Shown: positions 34,916 through 46,539, counted from the first letter of the stretch. The stretch: DNA of 64,000 nucleotides from Acanthamoeba castellanii str. Neff (GCF_000313135.1 NW_004457445.1:11955-75954); one strand, 5' to 3'. Notes: generated by a model from the letters alone, not told the origin. Program-made: numbers and translations.

Positions 34916-35061
34916 TGAGTAGCTGGCCGATGACCGCCATGCCCATGTTCCCTCATTGATCTACATAAAGCAAGCCGAGTTCTTGGGTTTGGTGACTAAG
35001 GCACGACACGCACCGCACACGCACAAGTTTCCATTCCCGAACAATCCACATAGCGCACCAA

Positions 35062-36054
35062 TTATTGTTGGGTGGTGACGACGTCGTCATGTTCGGTGCC
35101 CAGCGAGAGGTCCTTCCACTCTTCGAGCTCCTTGAGCTGCGACTCGCACTTGGCCTTGATGCCCTCGTAGGCGTCCTGGCCGAGGGCCAGCCGCACCGGC
35201 ACCTGACTGCGGCCCTTGGCCGAGCCCGACAGCGTGAGCACGTCGACGATGAGCTGAGCGGCCTTGACCGGGTCGCCCGGCTGCTTGCCATCGACCGCCG
35301 CATGGTGGGCTATGGCTGCGGCCGCCGGCGTCTTGTCGTAGTCGGCGATGTGCTGCGCGGCGATGAATGTGTTGGTGCCCTGGTTGAGCAGCGGCCGTGC
35401 GGAAGTAGCCGGGCTCGATGATGGTGACGGCGATGCCCAGCGGGGCCACTTCGTCGCGCAGCGCCTCGGCCAGGCCCTCCAGGGCGAACTTGGTCGCGCA
35501 GTAGAGGCCCACGCCGGGAGCGCCACCGCGGCCGGCCATGCTGCCGATGAGTGCGATCACGCCGCTCCGGCGGGCGCGCATGTGTGGCAGAAAGGCCCGG
35601 GTCACGTTAAGCAGCCCAAAAACGTTCGTGTTGAACTGCGCGTATGTCTCCTCAGGGCTAGTCGTGTCGTGTTGAGTGTCGTGGGCGCCGTGCATGGCGT
35701 GAGTTGCGTGCAATGACACGACACACGAGACACAGCAATGGGGTACCTGGCGGCTTCGATGACGCCCTGGAGCACGTAGGCGGCGTTGTTGACCAGCACG
35801 TCGATGCGGCCGTAGACGGCGACGGCCTGGTCGGCCAGAGACTGGAGCTCAGCGAGCGGGCGGGTGACGTCCAACTGCAGCGGGTGCGCGCCGGCCTCCA
35901 CAAGCGCTGAGAGCTTGGCCGGCGTGCGCGCGGTGGCGATCACCTTGTCGCCGCGCTTGAGTGCGGCCAGCGTCAGCTCCTTACCGAAGCCGGTCGAGCA
36001 GCCCGTGATGAGCCACACCTTCTCAGTTGTGTTGGTGTTGGTGTTGATCGACAT
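35062..36054 (-). CDS. Short-chain dehydrogenase/reductase with one apparent frameshift
   Basis: Classical SDR oxidoreductase. The ATG at 36054 gives KVWLITGCSTGFGKELTLAA (TGxxxGxG cofactor motif), then IDVLVNNAAYVLQGVIEAA (NNAA-type motif). One intron (GTACC..TAG, about 35659-35744) leads to SPEETYAQFNTNVFGLLNVT and GVIALIGSMAGRGGAPGVGL, with YCATKFALEG as the YxxxK active site. After IEPGYFRT (about 35395) the reading frame must shift by one base to continue as LLNQGTNTFIAAQHIADYDK and on to EWKDLSLGTEHDDVVTTQQ, TAA at 35062-35064. Both halves are strongly coding and family-like, so a one-base sequencing error is the simplest reading; a recent frameshift is the alternative. No intron fits there. 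The sequence resembles SDRs acting on small carbonyls (DUF1776/oxidoreductase YusZ-like); the substrate is unknown. Confidence 0.82.
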
Positions 36055-36282
36055 GGGGATGTGTTGCGTAGATGTAGTGAGCTGATGAGACAAGTGCGCG
36101 AATTTGTATGTGGGTCCTGATCGTTGTCGGCGATAACGAACATGTTGCACACACATGAGCTAATGGACAAAATTGGATTGGCTCCTTCGGCAGAAGAAAT
36201 TTAGGAGAAAATAAAAACCATGAGAAACCTTGCGCCAATTACAACGCGGCATTCGGCCGTAAAGAGCAAATCGGAGAATAAA

Positions 36283-36772
36283 TCATGTTTTTTTGAAGTG
36301 GGGTACACTGGAAGGTCCCTGGAAGGTCTGCTTGTCGAAGAGGGAGAGGGTGAGGTTGGCCAGGAAGGCCGGTATCGAGTGGCATCGGCTGAGGAACGCC
36401 TGCACCTCCACGTCCAGCGTACTATGTATTGTTGTGTGCGCACGCGTGAGTTTGGCGCGACACACGGCACACACGGCACACACGACACTAAAGGAATGGA
36501 GCGCACCAGGAGAAGTCGGTGGCCATCAGCTCGAGACCGCTGCTCTTGGCGGTCTTCTGGAAGACGAGCTCGTCGACCTCCTTCTCGGCGTACATGGACT
36601 TGAGCCGGTAGCGCTTGACCGACCGCTCCTCGGTGTAGTCCACGCGCCAGCCGAACAGCTGGTTCACCGTCTCTCGGAACTCGCGCGTCTTGTCCTTGAA
36701 GATCTTCATCAGCCGCTTGTTGGTCACCTCGTTGTCCTTGGCCTGCTGCTTCAACACCTCATTCTCCTCTGC

Positions 36773-36828
<56 letters not shown>

Positions 36829-38913
36829 GTGTGTGTGTGTGTGTGTGCGTGTGCGTGTGCGTGTGCGTGTGCGTGTGCGTGTGCGTGTGCGTGCCATAGG
36901 CAATGTTAGTCGGGGTGTGCGTGGTGGATGCGGCAACGAGTGACGTGGTGCGCAAACCTTGGAGGATCTTAAGCCGGAGGGCTTCGGCGGCACTGAGCCG
37001 GGGGTTGCTGGGCTTGGGTTGTTGGTTCTCGTCTTCCTCTTCCTCGTCCTCGTCCTCCAGTTCCATCCTCGCCGTGCTGCCGCCTTCCTTCAGCTCGCGC
37101 TTGATCTCGAACAGCTGGTCCCGCAGCGCGTTGTTCTCCTCCCGCAGCAATTCCTGGTGTGTGTGGTGAATAAGTAACCGCACGACAAACACAACACACA
37201 CGGCAAACACAACGCACAACGCACCACTTCGGAGTTTTTTTCCGGGCCAGTGCGGTGGGGTTGTTTGTCATGTGCAGGATCTGTGGCAAGCCACCTGCAG
37301 TTAGGCGCGCGTCCCATCGCACACACACGCACACGCACACACGCACACACGAGGTGGTACCTTGGTGGTGGCGGGGTTGTAGTCGCCCTTGCCCAGTCGC
37401 AGTTCGTAGGTGGCCAGCTCACCGCCGAGCTTGGCGATCTCGGCCGCCAGCTTCTCGTTGGCCTGACGGAGCGCTTCGTTCTCGCTCTTCAGCGAAGCCG
37501 CCACCGCGCCATCGTCTTCCTCTTCTGTCTCAGTGCGAGGAAAAAGCAAAGTGAGTCGTGTGTCGTGTCGTGTGTCGTGTTGCGTCGTGTCGTGTGTCGT
37601 GTGTCGTGTGTCGTGTATCGTGTCGTGCACTGAGGGAATAAAGGGTACGCTTCTCCGTAGGCGTCGCTGGCTGCTGAGGCTGAGCGTTGGAGAGGGAGAG
37701 GATCATTGCCTTGCTGCGGTCGAGTTCGCCCTGCAGCTTGGCCACGAATTCCTCCTGTCGCTGCAGCTGGTCCTCGAGAGTGGCGATCCGCTCTGCCTCC
37801 GCCCCAACACACACAACACATACACACAACACAACAATATACCTCATCAGGAACCAAAGCTGCGCACATGGCATATATAAAAATGTTGCAAAAGGGTCGT
37901 ACCATCCTTGGCCTTGTCATAGTCCTTGTCTTGGATGTCCCGGTCGTACGTTTCCTGATGAGCGTTGCTTGCGTCAGAGCTTGCTCTACCCGACCACCTC
38001 ACCACATAACAAAAAAGATAGATGCAGTTCGGCCGGTTCGTACGAGAAGGTCGCGATAGCTGATCTTGTCCTTGCGGAGGATGTTGAGCTCCAGCTCTTG
38101 CCTCGCGTTCTTTTCCTGTTATTTCAAGATAAATAAATACATATATACAGAATAAATAAATAAATAAATGGGAGAGCAGCAAGAGTGCGCACGCACCGTT
38201 ACGGTGTCCAGCTCGCGGCGGTACTTTTCCGCCTCCTTGCGGGCGTCCGCAGCGCGGACCTCGTGCGTCCTGGCGACGTTCTGCGCCCGCTTCGCGTCGG
38301 CCGTCAGTTGACCGCATTTCTCGACCAGGCTTTCTGCACACGCACACGCACACGCACACGCACACGCACACGCACACGCACACGCACACGCACACGCACA
38401 CGCACACGCACACGCACACGCACCAACGACTGTAAGTGAAAGTTGACTATGATGCGCAGGTGGGAATCCCACGAACCGTTCTTCCTTTGCAGGTCCTCGA
38501 CAATGCCGGCAATGTGAGCCGCGGACTCGAACTGCTTCAGATCCCCGAAGTAGCTCTCCCTTGCGAGAGAAGAGAGAAAGCGCGCACGTGAGTAGTTGTC
38601 GCTGTGTCGAGCGTAAAGGCAAAGTCAGAGCGAGGGCCCGTGTGCGGCATGGCATACCACTTGGCGGTCTGCTTGAGCAGATTTTCGTGCTCCACCTGAA
38701 GCTGCGACTGCGCCTCCAGATCCCTCCTCGCTCGCTCGTACTTGGCAGTGAGTCGTTCGATTTCGTCCTGGAGGATCTGTGAGTTCTGCATCCGCTGGCG
38801 CAGCTGCTTGTTTTCGGCCTCCACCGCCTTGCATTTGTTCTCTAACTCGACCATGCGGCCGATCTCCTCTGTAGCGTCGAGCGGAGAGTCAGCATTCGCC
38901 GACAAAGCAAGTA

Positions 38914-38971
<58 letters not shown>

Positions 38972-40478
38972 GGGGGAAAGAAGAGCAAACCTTGCATGGC
39001 CTCCATGAGGGACGCAGTCTCGGCGTTGAATTCTGAAGCGCTGGAAAGCACCTGCAGACGTTCCTGCGCCTTGGCCAGCTCGTCCTTGAGTCGAATGACG
39101 GTCTCCGCTTCGTCGTGCACTTCGCTAAGCTGCCTCGTGAGCAACTCCGCCTGTGCCAATTACCGCCACCCCACCGTCCCAGTCAGATGGGCATCCGTGC
39201 GGATCTAGAGAGTCATCGCGCAGTACCTGCTTCGTAAGCGCCTCGTTCTCGGCCTTGAGCGTCTCCTCGGCCTGTGTCGCCTTGTGGATCTGTTTTTGTA
39301 TATATGGCCCGGGGGTGATCGCGACGTGTGAGTGGTGAAGTGCGTATAGGAGTTGTGGGCACTCTGAGTTTGTTTACCCGATTTTCGAGTTGCGTCTTGG
39401 TGGTCTTGGCGTTGAGCTGCTCCTCGGCCAGCTCTTCACTCAGCGTCAGCTTGGTCTTCTCGAGTTCGCTCACCCGCTTCTCCAGCGCCTCTTTGGTGGC
39501 CTGTGGGAGGGAACGTGGGGTGTGTGTGGTCGGTCAGGCCAATCCACCTTAGTGTCCAAAAGGCCAGTCGACAAGAGCTCAGTACCTTGAGCTCTTTGAC
39601 TTCGGCCGGGTTGGCCGCGAGCGCGGACGTGGGCGAAGCCATGCCTGCGGACGGGCGCATCAGGATCTGTGCCTTCTCCCTCTCCTTGCGCAGCTCCCAC
39701 TCCTTCCTGTTCATCTCGCTCTCCTTCTCCAAGCGAAGCTGCATCGTGCCCATGCCGCACATGTGTGAGTCTTGATCATTCAGGGGGAAGCAAGTGCTAC
39801 GAGCCATCACACTGAAGGTGCCGCATGACGCACCTTGGTCCATTCCCACTCCTTCCGCTGGAGGTCCTCTTCGGCAGCGCGTGCCTTGTCCTGCGCGCGC
39901 TTCAGCTCGGCCTCTGTAAGCGCAGAGGCAGCAGGCTCATTCAGTACGCGGTGTTGCGATGTGTGATCATCAAGGTGGCCACAGTCCAGAGCAAGGAAGA
40001 GCGCGGCGTACTCAGTTTCATGACAGCATCGCTTGTGCTTGCGGCCACGGGCGGCGCACGCGAAGTTGCCAGCTGCTGCCTCAGTCGTTTAATCTCGGCC
40101 TCCTGCTGCTCTATTGTTTGCAGAGCTTCCACCTGTGCAGGTGTCGCATGACGGCAAATGTAAGCAATCGCAATTCTTTCGATGTAGTGAAATGAATCGG
40201 TGCAGCAGTACGAGATGAGGTGTCTCGATAGGAGCGGAGGGAGCAAGTGGACGAAGGGCACGCGAAAGTTTCGAGCCGACGTGGGCAAAGGCATCAGCGC
40301 TCCGTGGATTGCCAGGATCGCTTACTTCTTCGTCGTTATGAATGGAAAAAGACGAACGGGTGCCCCGTCCACGAATTGGCGACGGTGCTCGAAATTCCTC
40401 CTCTTCCATCTCCTCCTCTCCTCCCTCTTGCTCGGCCTCTTCATCTTCGCCGCGCCTCCTCTTCCGCTGCCCCTCCAT
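36283..40478 (-). CDS. MAD1L1: Spindle assembly checkpoint protein MAD1
   Basis: Coiled-coil kinetochore protein that recruits MAD2. ATG at 40478 begins with a charged, disordered N-terminus (MEGQRKRRRGEDEEAEQEGG). An intron 40209-40133 (GTACTG..CACAG) then joins PIETPHL to VEALQTIEQQEAEIKRLRQQ. Many short coiled-coil exons follow to about 36600 (for example LEKTKLTLSEELAEEQLNAK). The diagnostic part is the C-terminal domain: IFKDKTREFRETVNQLFGWR, then VKRYRLKSMYAEKEVDELVF, LELMATDFSWTLDVEVQAFL and CHSIPAFLANLTLSLFDKQT. These match human MAD1 (FREVCYMLTGYQID; YRLTSLYAEHPGDCLIF; DSIPAFLSSLTLELFSRQT). TGA at 36283-36285 after a short extension. A MAD2-binding motif is not obvious to me. Several introns are CA/GT repeats. 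Confidence 0.88.
36777..36895. repeat. (GT)n/(GTGTGC)n microsatellite in a MAD1 intron
   Basis: A (GT)n tract changes into GTGTGC hexamers across a MAD1 intron. Confidence 0.9.
37556..37626. repeat. GTCGT-type microsatellite in a MAD1 intron
   Basis: Repeated GTGTCGT units occupy most of this intron. Confidence 0.75.
38336..38422. repeat. (CACACG)n microsatellite in a MAD1 intron
   Basis: About 14 CACACG hexamers without interruption. Confidence 0.9.
38916..38970. repeat. (CACG)n microsatellite in a MAD1 intron
   Basis: About 13 tandem CACG/GCAC tetramers; the same tetramer array recurs in the macroglobulin-like gene at 48292-48350. Confidence 0.9.
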
Positions 40479-40746
40479 CTTCGTGTGCCCATGGACAAAA
40501 CGATTCCCGCCAAATCACCATTCTGAAACTTTCGTTTCATACTCGCAAATTTTTACGTTTTCGTTTCGGTCTCTGTTTGCAGCTCACGCAGCGAAGAGGG
40601 GCGCGAGGGCGTGAAGCTGTCGTGCGGCCTCCTCAGCTGTCGTGGAATGACCAGGCCAGAGCATGTGCTGGGGCACAACCACGCCATCGATTTCTCTGTT
40701 GTAGTTGTGGTTGTTGTTAATGCAGTAGCCCTGAGAAGTTGAATCG

Positions 40747-41158
40747 CTACCGGGCCGAGAGGAGGCGGACGTACTGCCAGAGCAGGTGCTCGTTTGATGA
40801 TTCTTGTTCCATGGCGTCGGCCCGCATCATCGTGGCGATGTCCTTTTGCTGCTTCTGTATCACCCGCGAGGCGACGGGGTGCAGCGCCGTGGTGATCATG
40901 CCCGCCGTATGCAGCTGCGCAGTTCAACCGACGGTTGACGCGTCAGTGATGAAGAAAGTTGAGAGTGTGGTGTGTGGTGTGTGTGAGTGTGTGTGTGCGT
41001 GAGTGTGTGTGTGTTAGAGGAACGGGGACCTCGCGCAGCAAGTCGATATAGCCCATGACCAGCGGAATGTTGACCGAACAGGCGAACTTGAGTAAGAGGG
41101 CTTCGATGGTGGTTGCGCCCATCACACTCGGCAGCCACCTCGGCTTGTGGCGGACGAT

Positions 41159-41223
<65 letters not shown>

Positions 41224-44200
41224 TGCGCCAGGTCAGTAAGTGTGCGGTCCACTGCGGGGAAGACGGTACCATTGTGAGGAAGTGGATGTCGGGCAGCTGA
41301 AGCGGGGCTGCGGGTATCGAGGCGATGATGTTCTCCGTAAGGAATTGATTCCAGGGAAGCGTGCTAGGCGGCCCGCCCGCCTGCATTCTCGCTTCGACCG
41401 CCATCAGCTTGGACAGACACGCCACGCTCGCCAACTTGAACGTCTGTTCCTCCGCCAGTTGAACGTTGTTCTGGGCCAACACGATGCACTCGCGGATTTC
41501 CTCGTAGGTCGCGCTCTGGACCCAATCACGGTCAGCTGAGCGATCAAGCAATCTGTTGTGAACATGCGAGCACATACCGTCGTCGACCTATCGGCACTGG
41601 CCTCACCTTGCAGTGACAGGAAGGCCGACAGTCCATGACTAGCAAGCAAGCGAAGCAGCATGGAAGGGCCACGTTGATGTTGCTTGAACGTGGCCATCGA
41701 CGCAGCGCATAGCAGCCGCTCGAGCTGTTGACCGAAAAATAGAGGTTATTCTGTCGGTTGCGCATAGTGTCGATGCGTGCGGATGGGTGGTGTGGTCGTA
41801 CTGTCTTCGAATCCTGCCAGCGTGTACCGTGTACCAGGGCAAGCTTGGGCACGAGCTGCGTCCAGAAGGTCAGCGCCGCGACGGTCACAATGCCTCCGCT
41901 CAGAGACGTGCTCGTGGCCGCCAGTGAAGCACAGACGATTTCAATCAGCTTCTCCGCTTGCGCGACGCTGCACACCAGGGCTAATAGTAACAGCTTAAAC
42001 GTTGTCGGAGAGTCACAGGAAAGTTGTGTTGTCGCGTACCTTCAGAATCTGGCTGACGGCCAGCCAAGAGAATGATCATGTTGCCCGCGTTGATGAGCAT
42101 CAGCAACAGCTCGTCTGGCAGTTGACGCCTCGAGGCCTCCCTGGAGACAGTTTTCTTTGTTAGCCATGACCGAACGGCTAACTCACAGCTGATTGAACGA
42201 AAGTCGTGGGTTGGATACCTGGCGAGAAGGGCTACGACGTGAAGCGGCGAAGTCAAGGGCGCAGAGTGGTGCGCGTGGCGCAGGTGCTGGAGTGTGCAGA
42301 GGGCTGCCGCCGATAGCGATGCCGCGCTCCACTCCATTGCGCGGAAAGTCATCATCCTCTCGAGCGCAGGCATCAAACCGAGTGATGCAAACAGCCCTGT
42401 GGCATCGGGTGACTTGAAAAGGCAGGCTTGGACCAAGTGCAGTCCCTTGGTGGAAAGCTCATCGCAAGACGTCACCATGTCCTGTTGAAATTCACCATAG
42501 CACACGTGCACGCACAGGGCAACTTAGGTCCGTTTGTCTCTGCAGAGTAGAAAGCGACTGATTACACACCATCACCACTGCAGCGCCGTTTGAATCGTCG
42601 AGAATGATGTCCACCCATTCAGCCAAGGTGTACGAGGCGTCGGAAGTATCCGATATCCATAGCAGCATCTTGCGTAGGGTTCCCTAATCAGAAATACGCT
42701 TGTGTGGCCCGGTGTTGCTAACGAAGGAACGAGGTACCTGATTCCGATTGTAGTCACGCAACTCTGGGTTTTGCCAAAGCCACTTGATCACAGCGACCGG
42801 CGGCTTTCTCGCCATCTGGTGGCAAGTAGACAGGATCGCTCGTGTCAATGTGCGGCCATTCTCGCTCATCAGTCCGTGTGCCCGCGATTGAGCCACCTAG
42901 GGGAGGAGGGAACGCGTTAATTCAGCGCATGAATTCTCCCTCACATGTGGCCGAGAGAGGTCTTCAGTGTACTGTACTGAAACGAGAAACGTGAGCACGT
43001 GGAAGGCATCAGGAGGTATTTGGTCGAAGTCGGGGTGTGAGCGGAAGAATGTTTGAAGCGCCGAATCTACACGTTCTACGTCCACGACTCTGGCGCAGCC
43101 GATGAAGAAAGATGTAAGAGGCGGTGACAGCTACAGAAGAGAAATAACGCGGTTTCAGACTGAACCTGTCGCCAGCGTGCACGGCCGAATAGAACAGCGC
43201 GAGGATTGTCAGTTGTAACTCGAGATCGCGCGACCTCTCCGTCATAACCACGGACATCGCTTCGACGTTTTCTGAACCGCAAATGAAATGGCGTGAGATG
43301 AGAGGTAGCATAGACATGAACTGGAAAGGTATCAAACCTGGCAGACGGGGCACAGACCGCCTGTAGACTTCCTCCAATGCTGATGACGCCGTGGTGTTGG
43401 TCGCGGAAAGAATAAGCGCCAGCAGAAACTGATCGGCCAGCGCCACAATCGTCGGCTCCCCTTGTACTCGACTCCGTAGGCTCAGGGCTTTCGTAAACGC
43501 GCTCGCGCCTGGTGGAATAGAGCATTGCTCAGTGATCAGTAAGAGAGAATGAATAGTAGAACACAGCGAAGGCGGAAGAAGGAGTACCCATCAAGGCCTT
43601 CACTCTGTCCAGGTGGCATGGTGTTGCGAGAAGAAGCAAACGTAGCACCATGGCGAGCAGGGCGTGAGAAGACAGCTGGTCCCACCTGGCCTGGTAATAA
43701 AAGATTGCCTTTTAGCTTGATTATTCTTGGCGGTCAACTTCAGGGTACTGGTACCAGTATCAAAGGGAGCATCTTCTCGACGAACAGTAGAAAGAGTTGC
43801 TTTGTTGATGGTTCGTACGCCGGCGATGGGGTGCACTTGGCAGTCACGTACAGCACAGCGTGCAGATAGTGCTTAAAGTTGTGAAAGATATTAGCCATCT
43901 GGTGATAAGCACCATGAGAATACTACGCACGTACCTGGTCCATACTGTCAGTCGCAACACAGGCTCGAAGCCTATCAACCGCTTCTTCGAGGCAAGCAAG
44001 CGTTACCGGTTGTACATCCTCTCGCTTGTTGATTGAAGCACCTACCCAACCAAGCAGCGATTGAGGCTCAGGTACTAAACAACAAAGGGTAAAGGAGGAA
44101 GTACAATCGACCAACTCCGCCAGGACGAGACAAGCGAGCGGCGCTACGTCTGGCTCCTCCCGGCAGATGCCGCGATTGATGCAGTTGGCCACGATAGCTA

Positions 44201-45932
44201 GACTCTCGCTTTTCAGCTTGCTTGAGCACGAGGCCAGCAACTTCAGCAGAAGTCGCAAGCCTTCCTGCGGCAGTCGCTCGATCGCCTCGTGAAGCACTTC
44301 GATGAGCGCATCGAAACCTTTGGGCCGCCGCAATGTACAAGAGGTTAAACAGTGCGTGAGCAACTTGGATGCACCCCACCCAATCGAGAGAGGGGATTGT
44401 ACCGAACTGTACGTAGGAGCCGAATGAAGGGTGGTCCGAAAACAGTGTGAGAACGCCAATGCTTGAGCCCAGCACGAGCCCTGACGCCCCACACGACGCC
44501 TCGATAACAAAGTCTGTAACCACCACGATGAACACATGCTCAATGGTGGCTGATTGCCCAAAAGAAAGCTGGTACGTGCCAGCGATTCCCTCATCGAGAT
44601 AGAAGGCCACGGTCTCCGGCGAGCCTGTGCATACTCTCGCGATGACTTGCATCGTGAGCGCTCGCAGCGGTTCGTGTGACGAGAGCAGCCGGGGCTTCAG
44701 AGCTTTAACCAAGTGGCCTCTCTCGACAACCGAGCTGCCCCGCACAATATCCAAACCGGCGCCCCCTGCCAGAGCGTGCAGCAGCGCTGTGCTTGTTCCA
44801 CAAGAGTGAATGAGTATATGAGTGAACAGGCCACAATGAGTGAGCTCGTACCGATTGCGTTCGTGTGTACGCCGTCGCTTTGCGACTTGGAGAGGAGCTC
44901 CACGACTGAGCACACCAAGCGCGCACCGCAGAGACTCATCAATCGCTCCCTTGCACTATCAACCGAGGCCAGGTTGAGCAGTACCTTGAGAAATGGTATA
45001 GGTGAGTCTCAAGGGAGCATCAAACCCTTGCTAGCTCTCGGACCTACGTACAAAGGTGCAAGTCGTGCGGGTGTCCTCGTCGGGATAGGAAAGAGCGCCC
45101 AGGAGGTGTTCAATCAAGGGTCCATAGGACTGCATCAGAAGTTCAGCGATCGAAGAATCACACACCAGGCGACCCAGGAGCACGAGCACATATCGGGCTT
45201 GCTTCCACGTCAACGTTTGAAGCTGCACCGGTGGTACTGAGTGAGCAGGAGTTACTGGAACAAGAACAGACAGGTGCGCAGTCATCCATAATTACAAGAG
45301 CACAAGCAAACCTGAAAGCGGATGCTGTCGATACACGCGGACTTATCAGTCGTTTGGCCCTGTAGCAGCGCAGCGAGCTCGAGAACGGTGCGTGCCAGGG
45401 CGTCATCCGCAACGCCCAGTACTGGTGCCACCATGGATTCCGTCGTGAGTTTACCATTGGGGGGGGGCTACTGGAAGAAAGTTGTGTACCTTGCGCACAG
45501 AAGGCGAGGCTGGTGCTGGCGAGGCCGTGGGTGGATAGAAAGTCGGAGGCTTCATCCATCGAGCTCAAGACCTACATGATGGTGGAGGCGACGTGTAGCG
45601 AAAGCAAAGATTATATTTCTGAAGCATGTAGGAAGGTGCAGTGGAGTGGCAAGGCAAGGGGAGCATACCTTCAGCATCTCGAGGGCGATGGCACGCTTCC
45701 TGATGGTGAGCTGCTTCGAGTCGAGTAGCACCTCCCAAGCGCAGGCAAAGCAGAAACCGTAGCCCTCGGCATCAGCCAGCGTGAAGGTGACGTGCCTCGG
45801 GTCGGTGTGGTGGCCCTCGCCCACCAGACCTTCTCCATGTAGCGCCACGTTAGCATTCTTCGTCGTCTTTGAGCGTGAAGAATCACGACTCGTACCGCTC
45901 AGCACGGGCGAAACGGGACGAGGTCCTTGCAT
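40747..45932 (-). CDS. Large armadillo/HEAT-type alpha-solenoid protein, unrecognised
   Basis: A multi-exon gene reading leftward from the ATG at 45932 (MQGPRPVSPVLSGTSRDSSR) to a TAG at 40747-40749 after EHLLWQYVRLLSAR. Exons encode repeated amphipathic helices with a Leu/Ala-rich pattern, for example ARYVLVLLGRLVCDSSIAEL, VLLNLASVDSARERLMSLCG, EGLRLLLKLLASCSSKLKSE, SLSAAALCTLQHLRHAHHSA, and EEIRECIVLAQNNVQLAEEQ followed by TFKLASVACLSKLMAVEARM. There is no signal peptide, membrane segment or catalytic motif. Size and composition would suit a scaffold such as a nucleoporin of the Nup188/205 class or a meiotic ARM protein, but I cannot match it to either. Exon borders around 43500-45000 are uncertain; an in-frame path through all segments was not fully traced. 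Confidence 0.65.
41163..41222. repeat. (GT)n microsatellite in a solenoid-gene intron
   Basis: About 30 uninterrupted GT units, the longest pure dinucleotide run in the window. Confidence 0.92.
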
Positions 45933-46031
45933 GATCTTCTACTTCTTCTGCTCTTGTGTCAACAACGCGCTACTCAGTCCCGCGAGAAGCGGGCGTGTTG
46001 GGCGTGTCGACAAGACAAAGAGCGAAAAGCG

Positions 46032-46110
46032 AGGTTTCATTTTGATAATCTCAGAGTTACATCGTCCTCAATGGGAAGGCTTTGGATGCAGCTCTTCATT
46101 GGTGAAACCT
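46032..46110 (-). promoter_or_regulatory. SECIS element in the 3' UTR of the SelW gene
   Basis: Read on the minus strand, starting 28 bases after the stop codon. Helix I: AGGTTTCA (46110-46103) pairs perfectly with TGAAACCT (46039-46032). Quartet 5' arm: ATGA (46099-46096). Helix II: GAGCTGCATC (46094-46085) pairs with GATGTAACTC (46063-46054), nine of ten positions including one G-T. A 21-base apical loop starts C-AAA (AAA at 46083-46081). Quartet 3' arm: TGAG (46053-46050). Twelve bases separate ATGA from the apical AA, within the usual SECIS spacing. The 3' arm has G where A or T is more common after GA, and the internal loop is lopsided (3 against 10). Folding was done by eye. Confidence 0.75.
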
Positions 46111-46138
46111 TCGGGGGGGAATAGAGGCAAGTACCAGA

Positions 46139-46539
46139 TTATGGCTGCGATGATCGATGTGATTGTAGCATTTGGACCACAGCAGGGCCAGTAGGGTACT
46201 TGTCGCGAAGATTACGGCTGCTCTTGTAGGCAGCTTCACCCGAGAAGATCACAGTGCCATCTTCAAGCGTTATTTCAAACTTTTCCGTCGTTCCCTCCTG
46301 GGATGGGAGATTAGATGAAAGTAAGGGACTTCGAAGTCTAAGAGTGCGATTTCCAACCTTGGCCACCACTTGGATGTCAGGGAAGGCTTTCTCGACTGCC
46401 AGCTTGATGGTCTTGAAGAAGGCATACCGACCTCAAGCATTACTGTTTTGTGTATTATTTTGTTTGCTCATCTTTCAAACCAATCAACGTCAAAATCCAC
46501 GAAGACGGTAGGGTACCAATACTCAACGAGGACCTTCAT
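46139..46539 (-). CDS. Selenoprotein W-type thioredoxin-like protein with in-frame UGA (Sec)
   Basis: Small Rdx/SelW-family redox protein. Three exons: 46517-46539, 46358-46442 and 46139-46297. Exon 1 gives MKVLVEY and ends TG before a GTACCC donor. Exon 2 begins after AACAG with T, completing Cys, then Asn, Ala, TGA (46435-46433), Gly, Arg, Tyr. The protein therefore begins MKVLVEYCNAUGRYAFFKTI, which lines up with the animal SelW core (VVYCGAUGYKSKYLQLKK), Cys-x-x-Sec and all. It continues KLAVEKAFPDIQVVAK, EGTTEKFEITLEDGTVIFSG and EAAYKSSRNLRDKYPTGPAV, TAA at 46139-46141. The other possible acceptor (after TTGAG) throws the frame out, so no UGA-free splice keeps the protein. About 88 residues, the family size. 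A SECIS-like hairpin follows the stop. Automatic gene finders would truncate or miss it. Confidence 0.85.
46433..46435 (-). other. UGA codon read as selenocysteine
   Basis: In-frame TGA in the C-x-x-U motif of the SelW-type gene, ten codons after the ATG-encoded Met and ten bases into exon 2, with about 77 conserved codons after it. Confidence 0.8.

Noticed and set aside
35385..35400. An intron to explain the SDR frame change
   Set aside because: No GT..AG pair of workable size at the break; coding sequence is continuous on both sides.
46032..46110. Alternative SECIS using the second ATGA at 46042-46039
   Set aside because: No upper helix or apical AA at suitable spacing can be formed from it.
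46433..46445. SelW gene spliced after TTGAG so as to avoid the TGA
   Set aside because: Using that AG puts all following conserved codons (YAFFKTIKLAVEKAFPDI) out of frame with exon 1, and would drop the C-x-x-U core.
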